A stretch of 64,000 bases of DNA from Cryptomeria japonica (Eukaryota; Streptophyta; Pinopsida; Cupressales; Cupressaceae). The stretch spans positions 311,131,235 through 311,195,234 of the forward strand of contig NC_081405.1 of assembly GCF_030272615.1 (NCBI RefSeq). Direction: 5' to 3'. The position numbers and the translations under genes were made by a program. Shown here one piece after another: positions 1-11,522 of this stretch. The stretch's first letter is position 1. Every line of letters begins with the position of its first letter. A model generated the notes under the pieces. The model was not told the DNA's origin. It saw only the letters and a program-made list of their open reading frames with translations, and made no database searches.

Positions 1-680
1 AATAAGGCATGTTCACTAATTTAATTGTGAATCGGGTCTATAGACCTGATTTGCACTTCAAAGTGAAAAAGGATTAAAAACATGTAAATCGGGTCCATAG
101 GCCCTATTTACACCTTGGAAGGTTTGATGACTTGTGATGTAATTTGGGTCTATGGACCCGATTTACATTGAAATGGAAAAGACCAAAACAATTAGTATGG
201 TTCAGGTCTATGAACTCGAGCAACACTGACAAAAGAGATGTTTGGTAAAGTTCGGGTTCACAGACCCAAACAACACCAACAAAGGCAAAAGAATAATGAT
301 ATGTCGTAGGTCGGGTTGATGGACCCGATCCATATCCAATGGTGGTATTTAGATGTGTAGTTCAGGTTCACCAACCCGAACTACACCAAATAGTGACATT
401 TGAAAGTGTTTGAAGACTGGTGCGTATTGGGTCGACGAACGTGAACAACACCACAAAACAAAGGAAATGTGGTTTGGGTTCGCCGACCTGATCCACACCA
501 AAGGATTATTGGTAATTCAAAATGATAACTAGTGTGGTTCGGACTTGCCGACCTGATCCTACACCAAACAACATGGAAACATGTAGCATCGGGCCTGTAA
601 GCGCTAACTACACCAAACGACATGAAAAAATGAAATTAAGCCAAACAAAAGGTGAATACAGGTTGATGGACCCGAATCAT
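1..680. repeat. Diverged tandem array of palindrome-centred repeats, about 12 copies
   Basis: A core of the form GGGTC-(2-4 nt)-GGACCC, often written TCGGGTCYATGGACCCGA, recurs near positions 33, 89, 145, 203, 251, 311, 361, 428, 473, 538, 588 and 659. The mean spacing is about 57 bp. Each core is an imperfect inverted repeat and is usually followed within 10 bp by ACACC or TACACC. Spacers are AT-rich and poorly conserved. The left end lies outside the window. Two or three weaker copies reappear near 1045, 1087 and 1130. This looks like an old minisatellite; no protein reading is supported. Confidence 0.75.
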
Positions 681-2815
681 ACCACAATGCGACACATTAT
701 TGTGTGATTTAGAGCCATTAGCTTGAATTACCAAGGGAAGATCGAAATAAAAAGATACAAATAATAGATTCCCAAGGCCATGGGTTTGATTACATCAAAA
801 CCCTAAGCTTTAAAATGAAATAAAAATAAATGAAAAGGGAAAGACACAACATACCTGCAAAAAACAACTTAGATCAAGGTGAAAAAGCCATAACTCAATG
901 AGCTTCACCTTGAGTACCAAAAGAACGAGGTAGAAGTGAAAATAGAGCTATAAAAATGGATTCAAAGGGACAACATGAGTCCTATTAAAATATGATTTGG
1001 AAATCATAAATACACTAAGGAGTGGGAATTAAAGAGGTGTGAATATGGTCTATGAACCCGATTTGTACCCAAATGTGCTTTTTGGGTTCATAAACCCGGA
1101 TTGCACCTAAACGGACAAATCAAGTGTTGTTTCGAGTTTAAGGTCCAACAATACACCTAAAAGACCCAAAAATAAATTAACTCTAAAATTGATCCTAGAG
1201 ATAAATTAAACAATCAGAATCAAAGTGAGCTTAGAGCTTATAGGCCACAATTTCAGACAAAAATTGTGGGAGGGTTATCTCAAACTTGCGCTCAATTGCA
1301 ATTGGGATAACATAACTATTCAATCTCACCAATGAGAATTTGTAGATTTTAGAAAATATAGACACCAAAATTATGAACCATCCACACCTCTATGATTCTC
1401 ATAAAAAAATAGCTAAAAAAAAATGCTAGGAAAGTGGAGCTAGTATGACTTGGAATGGAGCCTTTGAAGATAAACATCAAACATCAAATTGCCAATGGAG
1501 AGTGGTCAAGAGTTAGGAGAAGGAATGATGATGTCGTGCTAACATCAATATAAGAATACTCTAAGATGCCTCAAAATAAATTCTCTCACTAGAATAGACC
1601 TAAACCTACCATTAATATGTTGTGCAACCACTTTGATACATGAAAACCACCTATCCAAAGTTTAAAAACATTTATATGCCAAGAAATCATTGAAATGAAA
1701 ATAAAATGAGATTATAGCATAGAGACATAAGAAATTATTGAAATGAAATAAAATGGGATTATAGCCTAGAGACATAAATTAAAATCCCACATCAATACCA
1801 TTCATTAGAGGAAATAGTTGGAACAAGATCCAACTTCAATCCTAAAGAGAGTTGGATAGTTTGTTTGATTATTTTCTCTTTTTGGTTTGATTTGGTTTGA
1901 TTTGATTTGATGTGAATGTGTAACAATTAGGTAAATGGTGCAAAATTAATAATATTCAACATAAACAACAAGATATAGAATAAAAATATAACATAGAAGT
2001 GCATCTATTTGGAAATGAGATGTAGAGAAGAACCTATAATTGAAATATAGAGCTAAAAATGTCAGTCAAGTGTGCTATGCACCATAGATCTATAGGTGCT
2101 TCTATTAGCTAAAACTTTTTATTCTAGATTAGCATGCTATATAGATCATTCCCTCTAAAGTTTAGCCATAAAGTGTTAGTCACATGTGCAAATCGACATT
2201 GACCTAGGGTTTTGGCCTGTTCAAATTCTAGAGCTATATGTCTTAGTCTTCTCTATGCAAAACTGTAACTTCCTACTATTGTATTTATAACCTGCACACA
2301 TGGAAGAGGGAAAAATGGCTGTGTTGTATAGGGGCTTGCCTAATACAAACCCTATGTTGGCATTTTCACCTCCATAATAACTATGACGATGAAAAGAGAG
2401 CTTATCCTTGTTAGGATAAGAGGCTAAATTAGAAATAACATGTTGGATTAACAAGGTTATACCCCAAAATTGATAATGGTGGTGATGCAATTGTCTTTAG
2501 ACAAGTCCTCAAAGTGTTGATGCAATAACATGAATAAATCATAACAAAATCACTCATGAAAACATACTTCAAGAAAGTTGTTGTAGCTTGACACTCTTGT
2601 ACTTAGATCCAATCGTAAATGAATGAATTAAGAATGCTTGAATGTAACTTTGAATTGTGAATTAGGGTTTTAGAATGATAAATGATTGCCTTATATATTG
2701 TTCTCAAGGTACTTTCACATTTAGGCAGACTTCCAACAATCATATCAAAATATTTAGATCAAATCACAAATGACAAGGATTGACACTCGAACACATTTGA
2801 ATTTAGGCCCTTTTT
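681..2815. other. Intergenic DNA, no gene recognised
   Basis: No convincing coding region is visible on either strand. Apart from isolated palindrome cores around 1037-1150, related to the array at the left edge, and a short TTTGATT-rich patch near 1870-1915, I see no structured element. The short ORF at 2221-2490 (minus) has no recognisable protein features. Confidence 0.5.
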
Positions 2816-2819
2816 GGAG

Positions 2820-2882
2820 GGACTATGACACTAAGCACCATAGTCCACTACATTAGGACTATGGTGCTAGACGCCATAGTCC
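2820..2882. repeat. Double hairpin built on GGACTATGG / CCATAGTCC
   Basis: Two successive inverted repeats share the same arms: GGACTATG (2820-2827) with CACCATAGTCC (2836-2846), and GGACTATGG (2856-2864) with CCATAGTCC (2874-2882). Arms of one hairpin can also pair with arms of the other, so a cruciform is possible. A related fragment (TTAGACGCCATAGG) recurs at about 3258. The function is unknown; it may be the remnant of a palindromic repeat family. Confidence 0.7.
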
Positions 2883-2889
2883 ACTTGAA

Positions 2890-3300
2890 AAAGGGCAAAC
2901 TAAAGGTGGTTGAGAGTGAAATGCCTTAGGACATAGGATCAAGTCACCTCATGAGCATATGACAACAATTTGGATGTGATAAGGTCTAAATAGGCTCAAA
3001 ATGACCTTGAAGTAGGCACACTAAAGCTCAAGCCTAAAAGGAGTGTGAAATAGTAAGGGGTTACAATTTATGATACTACAATTCTTAATTACGTAGTAGA
3101 GTAGTTTTGGGTGACTTGGTTAATGTTAGATAGCTCAGATAACCCCTTAAACTACGTAATTGGTTAATGATAACTATGTAGCTGGTTAATGATAACCAAG
3201 TAGCTGGTTAATGGAATTTCTCTCCGGAAAACAACTGCAGACGAACTTGAACTGTTAGACGCCATAGGATCTTCCTCAAGCGGTTAAGCTTCTCCAGAGA
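2890..3300. other. Internal remnant beside an orphan copia LTR, no ORF
   Basis: This sequence would be the start of the internal region of a minus-strand LTR element whose primer-binding site lies at 3303-3321. It contains a short repeated phrase (AGCTGGTTAATG, two to three times at about 3150-3215) but no coding capacity that I can detect. Confidence 0.35.
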
Positions 3301-3302
3301 GG

Positions 3303-3321
3303 ACCAAGCTCTGATACCAAT
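3303..3321 (-). other. Primer-binding site (initiator tRNA-Met type)
   Basis: On the minus strand this reads ATTGGTATCAGAGCTTGGTC. Its TGGTATCAGAGC core is the usual plant retrotransposon primer-binding site complementary to the 3' end of initiator tRNA-Met. It sits directly beside the LTR-like sequence that starts at 3322, so the element points to the minus strand with its internal part to the left. Confidence 0.75.
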
Positions 3322-4571
3322 TATTAGACAACTTAGATAACCGATGGACAACTGAGAGAGGGGGGGTGAATTAGTTGTCGACAGATTATAGAACTTTGAG
3401 TATTAAAACCTTATTACCAGAATACATAAACCAAATACCGAAATAACAGATATAACAATTAAGCACAAATATAATCCATATAATATTTACCGATCATCCA
3501 CAAAAGATAACACCAAGATTTGTACATGGAAAGCCCGGTAAAGTGAAAAACCATGGTGGAAAGCCTACCCACAGTCAGAGAATACTTCTGCAGTAAGCAT
3601 GTGATTACAAAAAGAGGGGTCTGCACATGCAGGAAGGCCAACAACCTAGAGCGTACTGCTCATCACAAAAGGAGCCTCACTGACTACAAAATAAATCCAG
3701 ACTACAATCTGGAAAGAAGAGTGAACTGCAAGAATAACATCTCCTATGTTTGAGTACAGTTCTGGTTAAGCTTAGTACCAGAGGTCTTTAACCTCTTTCA
3801 CCAACCCAATTCAATCACCTATGATCGACCAAAACCTTTGCATATGATTACAACCTTATTAATACACATATAATTGCATAACCCATAAACCCCATTTCAT
3901 AACCATAACATGATCTACAAAGAGATCTTACATCATATTTATACCAATCTAGGACCTAAACAATTAGGCCGATCACCTAAAAGATAATATAATAAATTCA
4001 TAACATAAACCCGCAATCCAATGATCAACCAAGTTGGCCTAAGACCAAAACAACATAATCCAATCAATAGATCCAACCGGTAACGCATCAGGATCATCGA
4101 CCAACATGTTACATAAACTGGTCCATAACCTAGTAGAATAAGATAGCATTAGGTCTGGTCCTAAATAAGACACCACCAATCAATAGGAACACAGACAAGA
4201 TAACCAACAACATCTCAAAAGCCATCTAGAAGCCACACCAACACCACTTATCAAGTGCATCAAAAGATCTTCAACAAAGCTTTGTCGGTAAAACCCTTAC
4301 TGGTGACCAAAAGGCTTACTAGAACAAATGATAGCTCTTGAGTCATCAAATCCCGGACCAACTGATCGTGATACGCATGTGAATAATATGAATGACAGAT
4401 CCAAACCAATTCCACAAACCAAAGCATACTAGATCATACCGGATCAATATCATAATCCAACCGCTCTACCGGAACCTACATGAAACCGGTAAAACAACCA
4501 AAACAATCGGTGTTGCCATCAATGACAAAACATTAATACAACACATAATCAATTCCTCCAATTTGCCAACA
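3322..4571 (-). mobile_element. Orphan copia-type LTR, about 1250 bp
   Basis: The left edge abuts a primer-binding site and carries the phrase GAGAGGGGGGGTGAATTAG 34 bp in. The same phrase lies near the left end of the solo LTR at 21636. The proposed right end, GCCAACA at 4571, matches that LTR's terminus, as does the nearby CATCAATGACAAA motif. Both LTRs come out at 1250 bp. No target-site duplication was found, and the first bases (TATT) would be a mutated TGTT. The short ORFs inside are not believed. Confidence 0.55.
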
Positions 4572-6720
4572 GTTAATGGTGCACAGGTGACACTAATGGC
4601 TAGGATACACATTGGTGGCTTGACTAAGTGCCATTGCTACATTAGTAATGAACAACATATTTTATTTTATTGTTTTCTCAAATCCATTCAATACAACCAC
4701 CTTACAACTAAAATATTTTTTTCCTTAACTTCGTCTAGCATTGAACCTATATAAGTTTTATATAAAAAATTAGGGTTTTGGGGCCTTTTGGACTCAATGG
4801 CGAGGTCCTTTTGGTTTGAAAGTTTCCTCGATTGAAGTTGTTTGCTAGATCCAATCTTTAAACTCTATTGAGCAATAAAGCTTACTGATTTCTGATTTCT
4901 ATTAAATTAAAATCAATCTTAACTTTCTTGAGCATTCTAAATATTGTTGTGAGCTCATATTTGATTCGTAAATATCCAAATTTTACATATAATAATAATA
5001 GAAAGAAAATCCAATAATGATGTAATATAATTAATCTTCTACAAAATCTTTGATTGAAACATATATTTCTCAAGAGAATGAATGAACTAAGGACACTAAC
5101 AAAGCTCTAATACCATGAAGGATTTAATGAAATCTAAATACAAGCATAAATATAGGTGATTATAGAAGATTTAAAAAAGTTGCAGGCAAACCTACAAATC
5201 ATCTAACATGTAATTGTTAGCTTAATTCCAATATAAAAAATGGAGAGATTAATATGATAATCAATTGATTGATTCTCAATGATAGGAAAGAGATACAAAA
5301 TATAACCAAAAGTTTCCAAATATGACGAAGATGATGGAGAGATACAAAAATATAAAAAATCAAGCCATTTCTTTAACAATATTTCCAAATTTGATAAGAT
5401 ACCAAAAAAAATCCATGAAAGAAGAAATTTATATTTATGCACTTATCTCATCATACATAACTAAATAAATAAGTTACTTAAATAAACTTATAATATAAAA
5501 TGCTCATATAAATCTATAACATATTTGAATGTTAAAACATAATATATATAGTTGTAAATAAATCACTTTAAACATCAATTTTTCTCAACATTTGCAACCC
5601 ATTTTAAATCAAATAAGCTCTAGGATATCATTCAATTTTTTAGTAAGTGATAATACATGTTTTAGGGTTTATAACATCATATAGACAATGACTATTCAAA
5701 AAAAGAAAAGAGTAAAAGAACTGTTATCTATATATATCACATCCCTATAATCAAATTCAATTATCAAGAACCCATACCTAATTATCATAAGCCATCTTGA
5801 ACATACCTAATTATCATAAGCCATCTTGAAAATGAATTGTTGTGATCATTACCATAATAAAATTGATTCCTAAATGAAACTTAATACTAATATTAAAATC
5901 TATAAAATTAACTAAACCAACTTAAGTAAGTAAATAAACATACTCATACAAATACATCACTTATCAATCAATACTTATGAAACTACACATTCAAACAAAA
6001 ATAACATCACATAAATTAGGATATCATTATCCAAAAATACAACACATTATTATGGATAATAGGTGCACAATACATCAATTATTACAAATTAACATGCCAC
6101 TATTAAAACAAATTAACAAATGCAACTAATATATTGTAATTACTATTATCTATACAATTTGTTACATCACAATTAATTTTTTACTTATAACACGTCAACT
6201 ATTATTTAATTTTATACCTACAATAATTTTAAATCAATTTTCATCAAAAATTAAATCAATTTAATATAATTAATAGTCTAATTAAACATCATTTAAATAT
6301 ATTAGCTAAACTACATCTCATAACTCATTAAATCAATCATAATAGTTTCACAATGATATTCACTCTCAAACACACACCATCATCTAAAACTCAATTGTAA
6401 CATATAATATGAAGCAATAATCATGGATCTTGAAGAAGCATAATAGATTCAATCTAATAATAATTAGTTGCCTAACAAATACAAGGTCAATTGATGTTGA
6501 TAATGCAAAATTATGATACTCTAAATATTTGTAGTTGTGCGATCACATTTATATGCAATATTTATCACAATCAATACACAAATCATGATAACTTGCCAAA
6601 AAATTAACAAATAGGCCTCTAATATATTATTACGATATTTAAGTAAATTTTACCTAGTCAAATCAATTATAGAAAAGAGGCAAATAACCTTAAATGAGTA
6701 CATGCCAAAACATACTCAAC
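4572..6720. other. AT-rich intergenic DNA with a possible second primer-binding site
   Basis: Very AT-rich and non-coding as far as I can see. At 5106-5117 the minus strand reads TGGTATTAGAGC, the variant primer-binding site also seen in the copia element at 63101. A decayed LTR may therefore start at about 5117 and run right, but its other end is not recognisable. A short phrase (ATACCTAATTATCATAAGCCATCTTGAA) is directly repeated at about 5774-5830. Confidence 0.4.
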
Positions 6721-6728
6721 AATTCATA

Positions 6729-6773
6729 CAATCACAATCACAATCACAATCACAATCACAATCACAATCACAA
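6729..6773. repeat. (CACAAT)n hexanucleotide microsatellite
   Basis: About seven and a half perfect copies of CACAAT in a row. The Asn-His run in the frame-1 ORF across it (6694-6879) is only a translation of this repeat. Confidence 0.95.
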
Positions 6774-7259
6774 TTCTAGGCATAACCTACTATTTATTCA
6801 TGGAAGTGAAAAAAAAACAAAAAAAAAAGGTAACACAAACCAAATAATTAATCATCATTACTACGTATCACCAAATTAATAACATAATTCAATTAAGCTA
6901 ATTTTTAGAGTTACAAATTATATGATGACTTATGTACAACTAAGTTGTTCAAGCCAAAATAGATAAGAAGAGTGTAGTGAGGTTTGCAAGATGGTTGGAT
7001 TTTACATTATCTCAAATTATAATTTATAATACTTATTTGATGACGAAAGACTAAAACTAGGTAAGAATTTTAGAATATATAAAATTATCACTGAAATTGT
7101 TGAACACATCTCTACAATATTGAATTATTGTATCATGCATGTTAAATACTAAATCACCAAATATTTTATATTTTAAAAATTAAAAATATTTTATTTTATG
7201 AACAATAATTAATATTAGCAATTTTATATTATATTAATTTATCATATTTTAGCAAGATT

Positions 7260-7540
7260 TAGTTCACTAAGATTATATATCTAATACATTTTTAATAGAT
7301 TAGATAACTTCATCAATAAAATAAATACCATTTTAACTATTAATAATTTTTAAATTATAATATAATGATTTATATGTTAAATTTAGTAAGATTATGATTC
7401 AAAATCAAGTCACTAAGATTATATATCTAATACAATTTTTTATAAATTAGATAACTTCATCAATAAACTAAACACTACTTTAATTATTAATAATTTTTAA
7501 ACTATGATATAATAGTTTATATGTTAAATTTGTTATGAGG
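7260..7540. repeat. AT-rich tandem duplication, period about 146 bp
   Basis: The segment beginning CACTAAGATTATATATCTAA at 7265 is repeated from 7411 with modest divergence, including the shared phrases GATAACTTCATCAATAAA and TTTATATGTTAAATTT. Two copies only. Flanking DNA on both sides (6780-7255 and 7540-8150) is AT-rich and shows no gene. Confidence 0.8.
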
Positions 7541-8149
7541 AAATAGTGAATGCATAGGATATCTTGTAATCTAAGAAAAGAGAATGATTAAGGTATCTTC
7601 ATTCTCATATAAAAATGAACTCTTTCTCCGAAAGATACCTAAATTAACTTTAATTTATAAGGTTCTTAAAAATAAAGTGGGTATCTTGATTAATGTAAAA
7701 AAGATAAAGTAACTTTATTTAAAAAAAAACCCAAAAAACCTGCATGTCTTTTTGAGATAGAGATAAATTTATTTAACATGCATAATAATAATTTTTGTTT
7801 TTAATCTTGAAATTTATTATAATTACATTTTTTTGCTGTGCGGCCACGTCATATAGTAGAATGCTAATCTTCCAATATGTTTTTAAGGCAAAGATACATT
7901 AAACATGAAAATTAGAGCTATAAGTAATGAATTTCTTGGTGATGGGGCCAAAAATATGGGAAATTTCCCTGTGGTGGATATTTAAAAAGTGTGGAGATGC
8001 CGCGAAATAAGGAAACGCCGTCTTCAGGTACTATCGAATGCACAAATGGCTTTAGCGTCGTAAAGACAGTTATGGTAAATGGGAATCCCCTCAATATGCT
8101 CTCCGCCGCCAATGGATTTTGGTAATCAGTAGGAAGATCCGCTAAAGCG

Positions 8150-8364
8150 AAAATTCCTTACTAATGCAACCCACTTTAACGATTGTCGTTTCTTCTTCTT
8201 CAATTCTCCTCTTAGGTTTTCTTTTAGGGGGTTTGCGGTGGGGGGCGTTTATTTAGTGAGACAGAGATCGGTTTGAGTAGAGAGAGCTTTGGGGTTTAAT
8301 CCAGATTAAACTGTCTGTGAAACCCGTCTTTCGCGCACAGATTTTTATTCCTGAAATTTGCAGG
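8150..8364 (+). promoter_or_regulatory. Probable promoter-proximal region and 5' UTR of the RBR gene
   Basis: Base composition shifts from AT-rich to balanced here. A pyrimidine-rich stretch (TTTCTTCTTCTTCAATTCTCC, about 8188-8208) is followed by a G-rich patch and a weak TATA-like TTTATTTAG (8249-8257). The ATG at 8365 sits in GCAGGATGGCC, a favourable plant start context. The transcription start cannot be placed from sequence alone. Confidence 0.45.
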
Positions 8365-8703
8365 ATGGCCGCGGTAGCCCTAGAGCCAAACCAATTTGTT
8401 TTTGCCGGGTCTGATGCGGAGTTAGAGCAACAATTGGGAGAAGCAATTGAGGCCTCTATTGATGACTTTGCGTTTCGGATTCAGCTTGAAGAAGTACTGC
8501 ACTTATCGCATTATACATTTGCTTATGATCTTCAGCTCGCCGATATCACTTTTCAGGGGGAGTCGTCTTCCTCGGCGTCCTTTCCCTTATCATCTCCAGT
8601 TCAAGAAGCTTCCTCCTCCTCCTCAGATTCCTCCTCGTTTGAAGAAGATGGGTTCTTCGTACCTTTTAAGCGTTTATCCCTCAATCATAACCCTGAGGAA
8701 CAG
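8365..8703 (+). CDS. RBR-type E3 ubiquitin ligase, exon 1 (residues 1-113)
   Basis: Encodes the N-terminal part of a plant RBR ubiquitin ligase. The start ATG at 8365 is preferred over the in-frame upstream GTG because of its GCAGG-ATG-GCC context. Residues 1-50 hold the short acidic-helical motif (FAFRIQLEEVL) seen ahead of the RING domains in plant RSL1-like RBR proteins. Residues about 68-95 are a Ser-rich low-complexity linker. The exon ends at CAG|GTAAGA in phase 0, and the next plausible exon, 27.9 kb away, starts in phase 0 (GCAG|GTGGAT). I infer the link from matching phase, family architecture and the lack of another first exon near exon 2. A transcript would settle it. Confidence 0.72.
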
Positions 8704-9889
8704 GTAAGACACGGATATTAGTTTAATGTTGCTTATGGGTTTACGCTATTTCCAATTAGTCATTGCATTTTAAGTTTTCAAGAGCTTTGGATTTGCAATA
8801 TACGTGAAATTTATAATAGCAAATGTTAATGATAGACTGAAGAGATTTACTCTTGCTGATCGCTGACGAAATCCTTTGTTCTGCATTCTAGATTTGTCCT
8901 ACCAAAAATCCGTAATAGTGCTTAGCATGCTAAGGCTAAAGTATAATCAACATAAACTACATACACAGATACATACCCATTAAACACTGTTGATATTGCT
9001 TTTGCTAGTGATAAATTCACTCCAAATTTTAAAATGACAAGAAATGTAAGTTACACACGCGATTGGTTATGCATATGGTCTTTTTCTGGTACAACATGGT
9101 TGAATATTACATTTTTATTTTTTAATATTTGTGAATTGTGGATCGTTGGCTTTTAACTAGAGTTTCTCTTGATCAGACCCACTAGGCATTGATATCTAAT
9201 TATTTAAATTTTTATTAATTATTATTCCTTGAAAAGCATTCATCCGTATGGTTATTGAGGCCTTTCTTCTCCACATGGACCTAAAAAACAACTAGTTTGA
9301 CATCTCATATGGGAATGGTCAAAAGCAAAGCTGTATTAACAGCGACCTAGAAAACTATCTTTAGCTTTTATATTTTTCATTTTCAAAATTTTAGAAATGT
9401 TTAGTTCAGCTCGCTTCCATTAACTCATTTTTTCAAGACATTATCCAGAAATACTGTTTTATGGAACTTTAGTGATTCACTTAGGGAATGTTTTCATGGA
9501 GGGGGGCTACTGCCTATAATTTGATTTATTGCTGAAACCTAAAAATTTGCGCTGTTCAAAATGATGTGCTGTCAATTTTGAAATAAGATTTTCATATATT
9601 GGTTCTACGGATTTATGACTTGTGTCTATCTAACCATCAATAGACACAGCCATTCATTAAAGTTTGTATGTTATATAGTGGAGCTCCTGTTTTATAGCGT
9701 AAAACTTTCCAGACTATTTCTAAAAAAAGGCATTCTTTCTACTATATAATTGATAACTTTAGAAAATCATTTTAAACAGATTCTGCAGTTTAAATATCCT
9801 AATTCCTACAGGATTGAAACTGAAACTAATGCCTATAAAAAATATCCTTTATTTTATATGCAAGATTCTGTTTAACTTAAACCATAGAA

Positions 9890-10510
9890 AATAATGTCCA
9901 AATGTGTGTTGTTCCAGTATTTTAATCACTGGTCTATACAGGTTTTCTTAAAAACACTTTTTAAAAATAATTTGAAATCACAAATCACAGAAATCTTGAA
10001 GGATTGGAGGGCAACTGAAGATGATATATATATACACACATATACATATACATATATGCACACACACATCTATGTATACACACACACACATACATATCTA
10101 CGTGTGTATATACACACATCTATACATATACACACGTGTATATGTATGTATACATATACATATACATATGCTGTTCCGGCCTCTTAATTATTGGTTTTTT
10201 TGGTTAACTAATATATGCTGTTCCAGCCTCTTAATTATTGGGTTTTTTTGGTTTTCATTCAAACACTTATTTAGGTTAATTTGGAATCACAAATCACAAA
10301 AATCTTGAAGGATTAGAGAGCAACCAAGGATGCAATAATATGTGTGTCTACATATATATGCATACAGACATATATGTATGTATATATGTGTGTATATATG
10401 TGTGTATAGATGTCTATATATAACATACATATATACATGTATATGTATGTATATATAAGTGCACATACACACATACATACATGTATGTATACATATACAT
10501 ATACACACAT
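9890..10510. repeat. Segmental tandem duplication carrying (TA/CA)n microsatellites
   Basis: A unit containing GAATCACAAATCACA(G/A)AAATCTTGAAGGATT is present at about 9975-10010 and again at about 10282-10315. Each copy is followed by a long mixed TATA/CACA/TGTA microsatellite (10021-10170 and 10340-10510). A second short phrase (CTGTTCC-GCCTCTTAATTATTGG) is also doubled at 10170-10245. ORFs on both strands here only translate the dinucleotide repeats. Confidence 0.85.
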
Positions 10511-11338
10511 TGTCATGTCCCCTCTCTAGCACCACTGTAGCTCAGTAAACAACTCGCTAAGTGTAAGTTTTCCTCCAACACTTAGTCAATTTTAGTGAAT
10601 AAAGAGGAGGTTGTTTCAATAAGGTGGCAGGGTCCATGTTCACTTAAGTGACTCCTGATTTTCAGTCATGAGGATGGGGCCATTGCAATTCGTTATCCAA
10701 ACATTTTCTTTAGATTCCTTATGCTTTATGGAAGGGGCGCTAAATACATAATTGATGAATACTTTTCTTAAAAGTATTATCACTGGAATTAATTAAGAGA
10801 GTCGCCTGATTTATAGGAATTAGGGTGGGTGTGGATTTTAGGTTTGATTGCCTTAAGGTTGGAGAAAGAGTTGAGGCGGTTTATGTTTTTGATGATTCTG
10901 ATTTTTATTATTTCTCTCTGTCTGCCCTAGGACGAAAACCCCATGATAACCAGCTTGGACGGCCACCCAAGGTCTGCATGTTAGTATAACTGCGTGGGAT
11001 CAGCATTCAGCATCTGTTGAGGGTCGCAGTAGTTTAATCAGCCATGAAGTTCAGGGTTTAGAAAGTCTGCGACTCATTTCAGACTTCTAGAAGTCACCGA
11101 GTTCTCAAAGTTTCATGAAGATTTCAGGGATACAAACAGCTATCCGCAGACACTAAGTTTTGTGAGTGCTTTTGTGAATATGTAATAAGGTGGAACATGT
11201 CTACAGACAACAAATTTCTTTATGGTTCTGTTTATTCCGTTTTCAGTTTATTTCCAGAAATCTGAAAACCAATAAAAATGTATTTGCTGCATCTAGCGTA
11301 GAGTTTTTGTTTGTTTTTGCTTGCCAAAGGATATTTTA
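10511..11338 (+). repeat. 5' LTR of the chromovirus (828 bp)
   Basis: Begins TGTCATGTCCCC and ends GGATATTTTA, one base before the primer-binding site. It differs from the 3' LTR by scattered substitutions and by about 20 bp near 10715 that the 3' copy lacks. This points to a moderately old insertion. Confidence 0.93.
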
Positions 11339-11339
11339 G

Positions 11340-11356
11340 TGGCATCAGAGCCACAA
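11340..11356 (+). other. Primer-binding site of the chromovirus
   Basis: TGGCATCAGAGCCACAA directly follows the 5' LTR. It matches the usual initiator tRNA-Met complement (TGGTATCAGAGC) apart from one T-to-C change. Confidence 0.85.
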
Positions 11357-11522
11357 ACCCTGCCTACCTGTGGGGTTTCGATTTGCTTTTTCGTGCTTTT
11401 TTCGTTGCATGTCCTTGTTTTAGGGTTTGATGCACTCCAGAGGAGTCGGAATTCACAGATACAATACAAGGAGTAGGTGTGGGTAGCGAGAAGAAGCGGA
11501 AATTAACCCATTTGAATCAGAA

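Noticed and set aside
1-680. CRISPR-like array
   Set aside because: Repeats are diverged and palindromic with variable spacing and similar rather than unique spacers; the host is a plant genome.
381-707. Overlapping ORFs on both strands in the first kilobase
   Set aside because: They translate the palindromic repeat array; no domain, and frames drift with the repeat spacing.
2221-2490. His/Tyr-containing minus-strand ORF
   Set aside because: No start context, no domain and no conservation signal that I can detect; length is compatible with chance in this sequence.
9894-10535. ORFs on both strands rich in Tyr, Thr, His, Ile and Cys
   Set aside because: Pure translations of TA/CA dinucleotide repeats.
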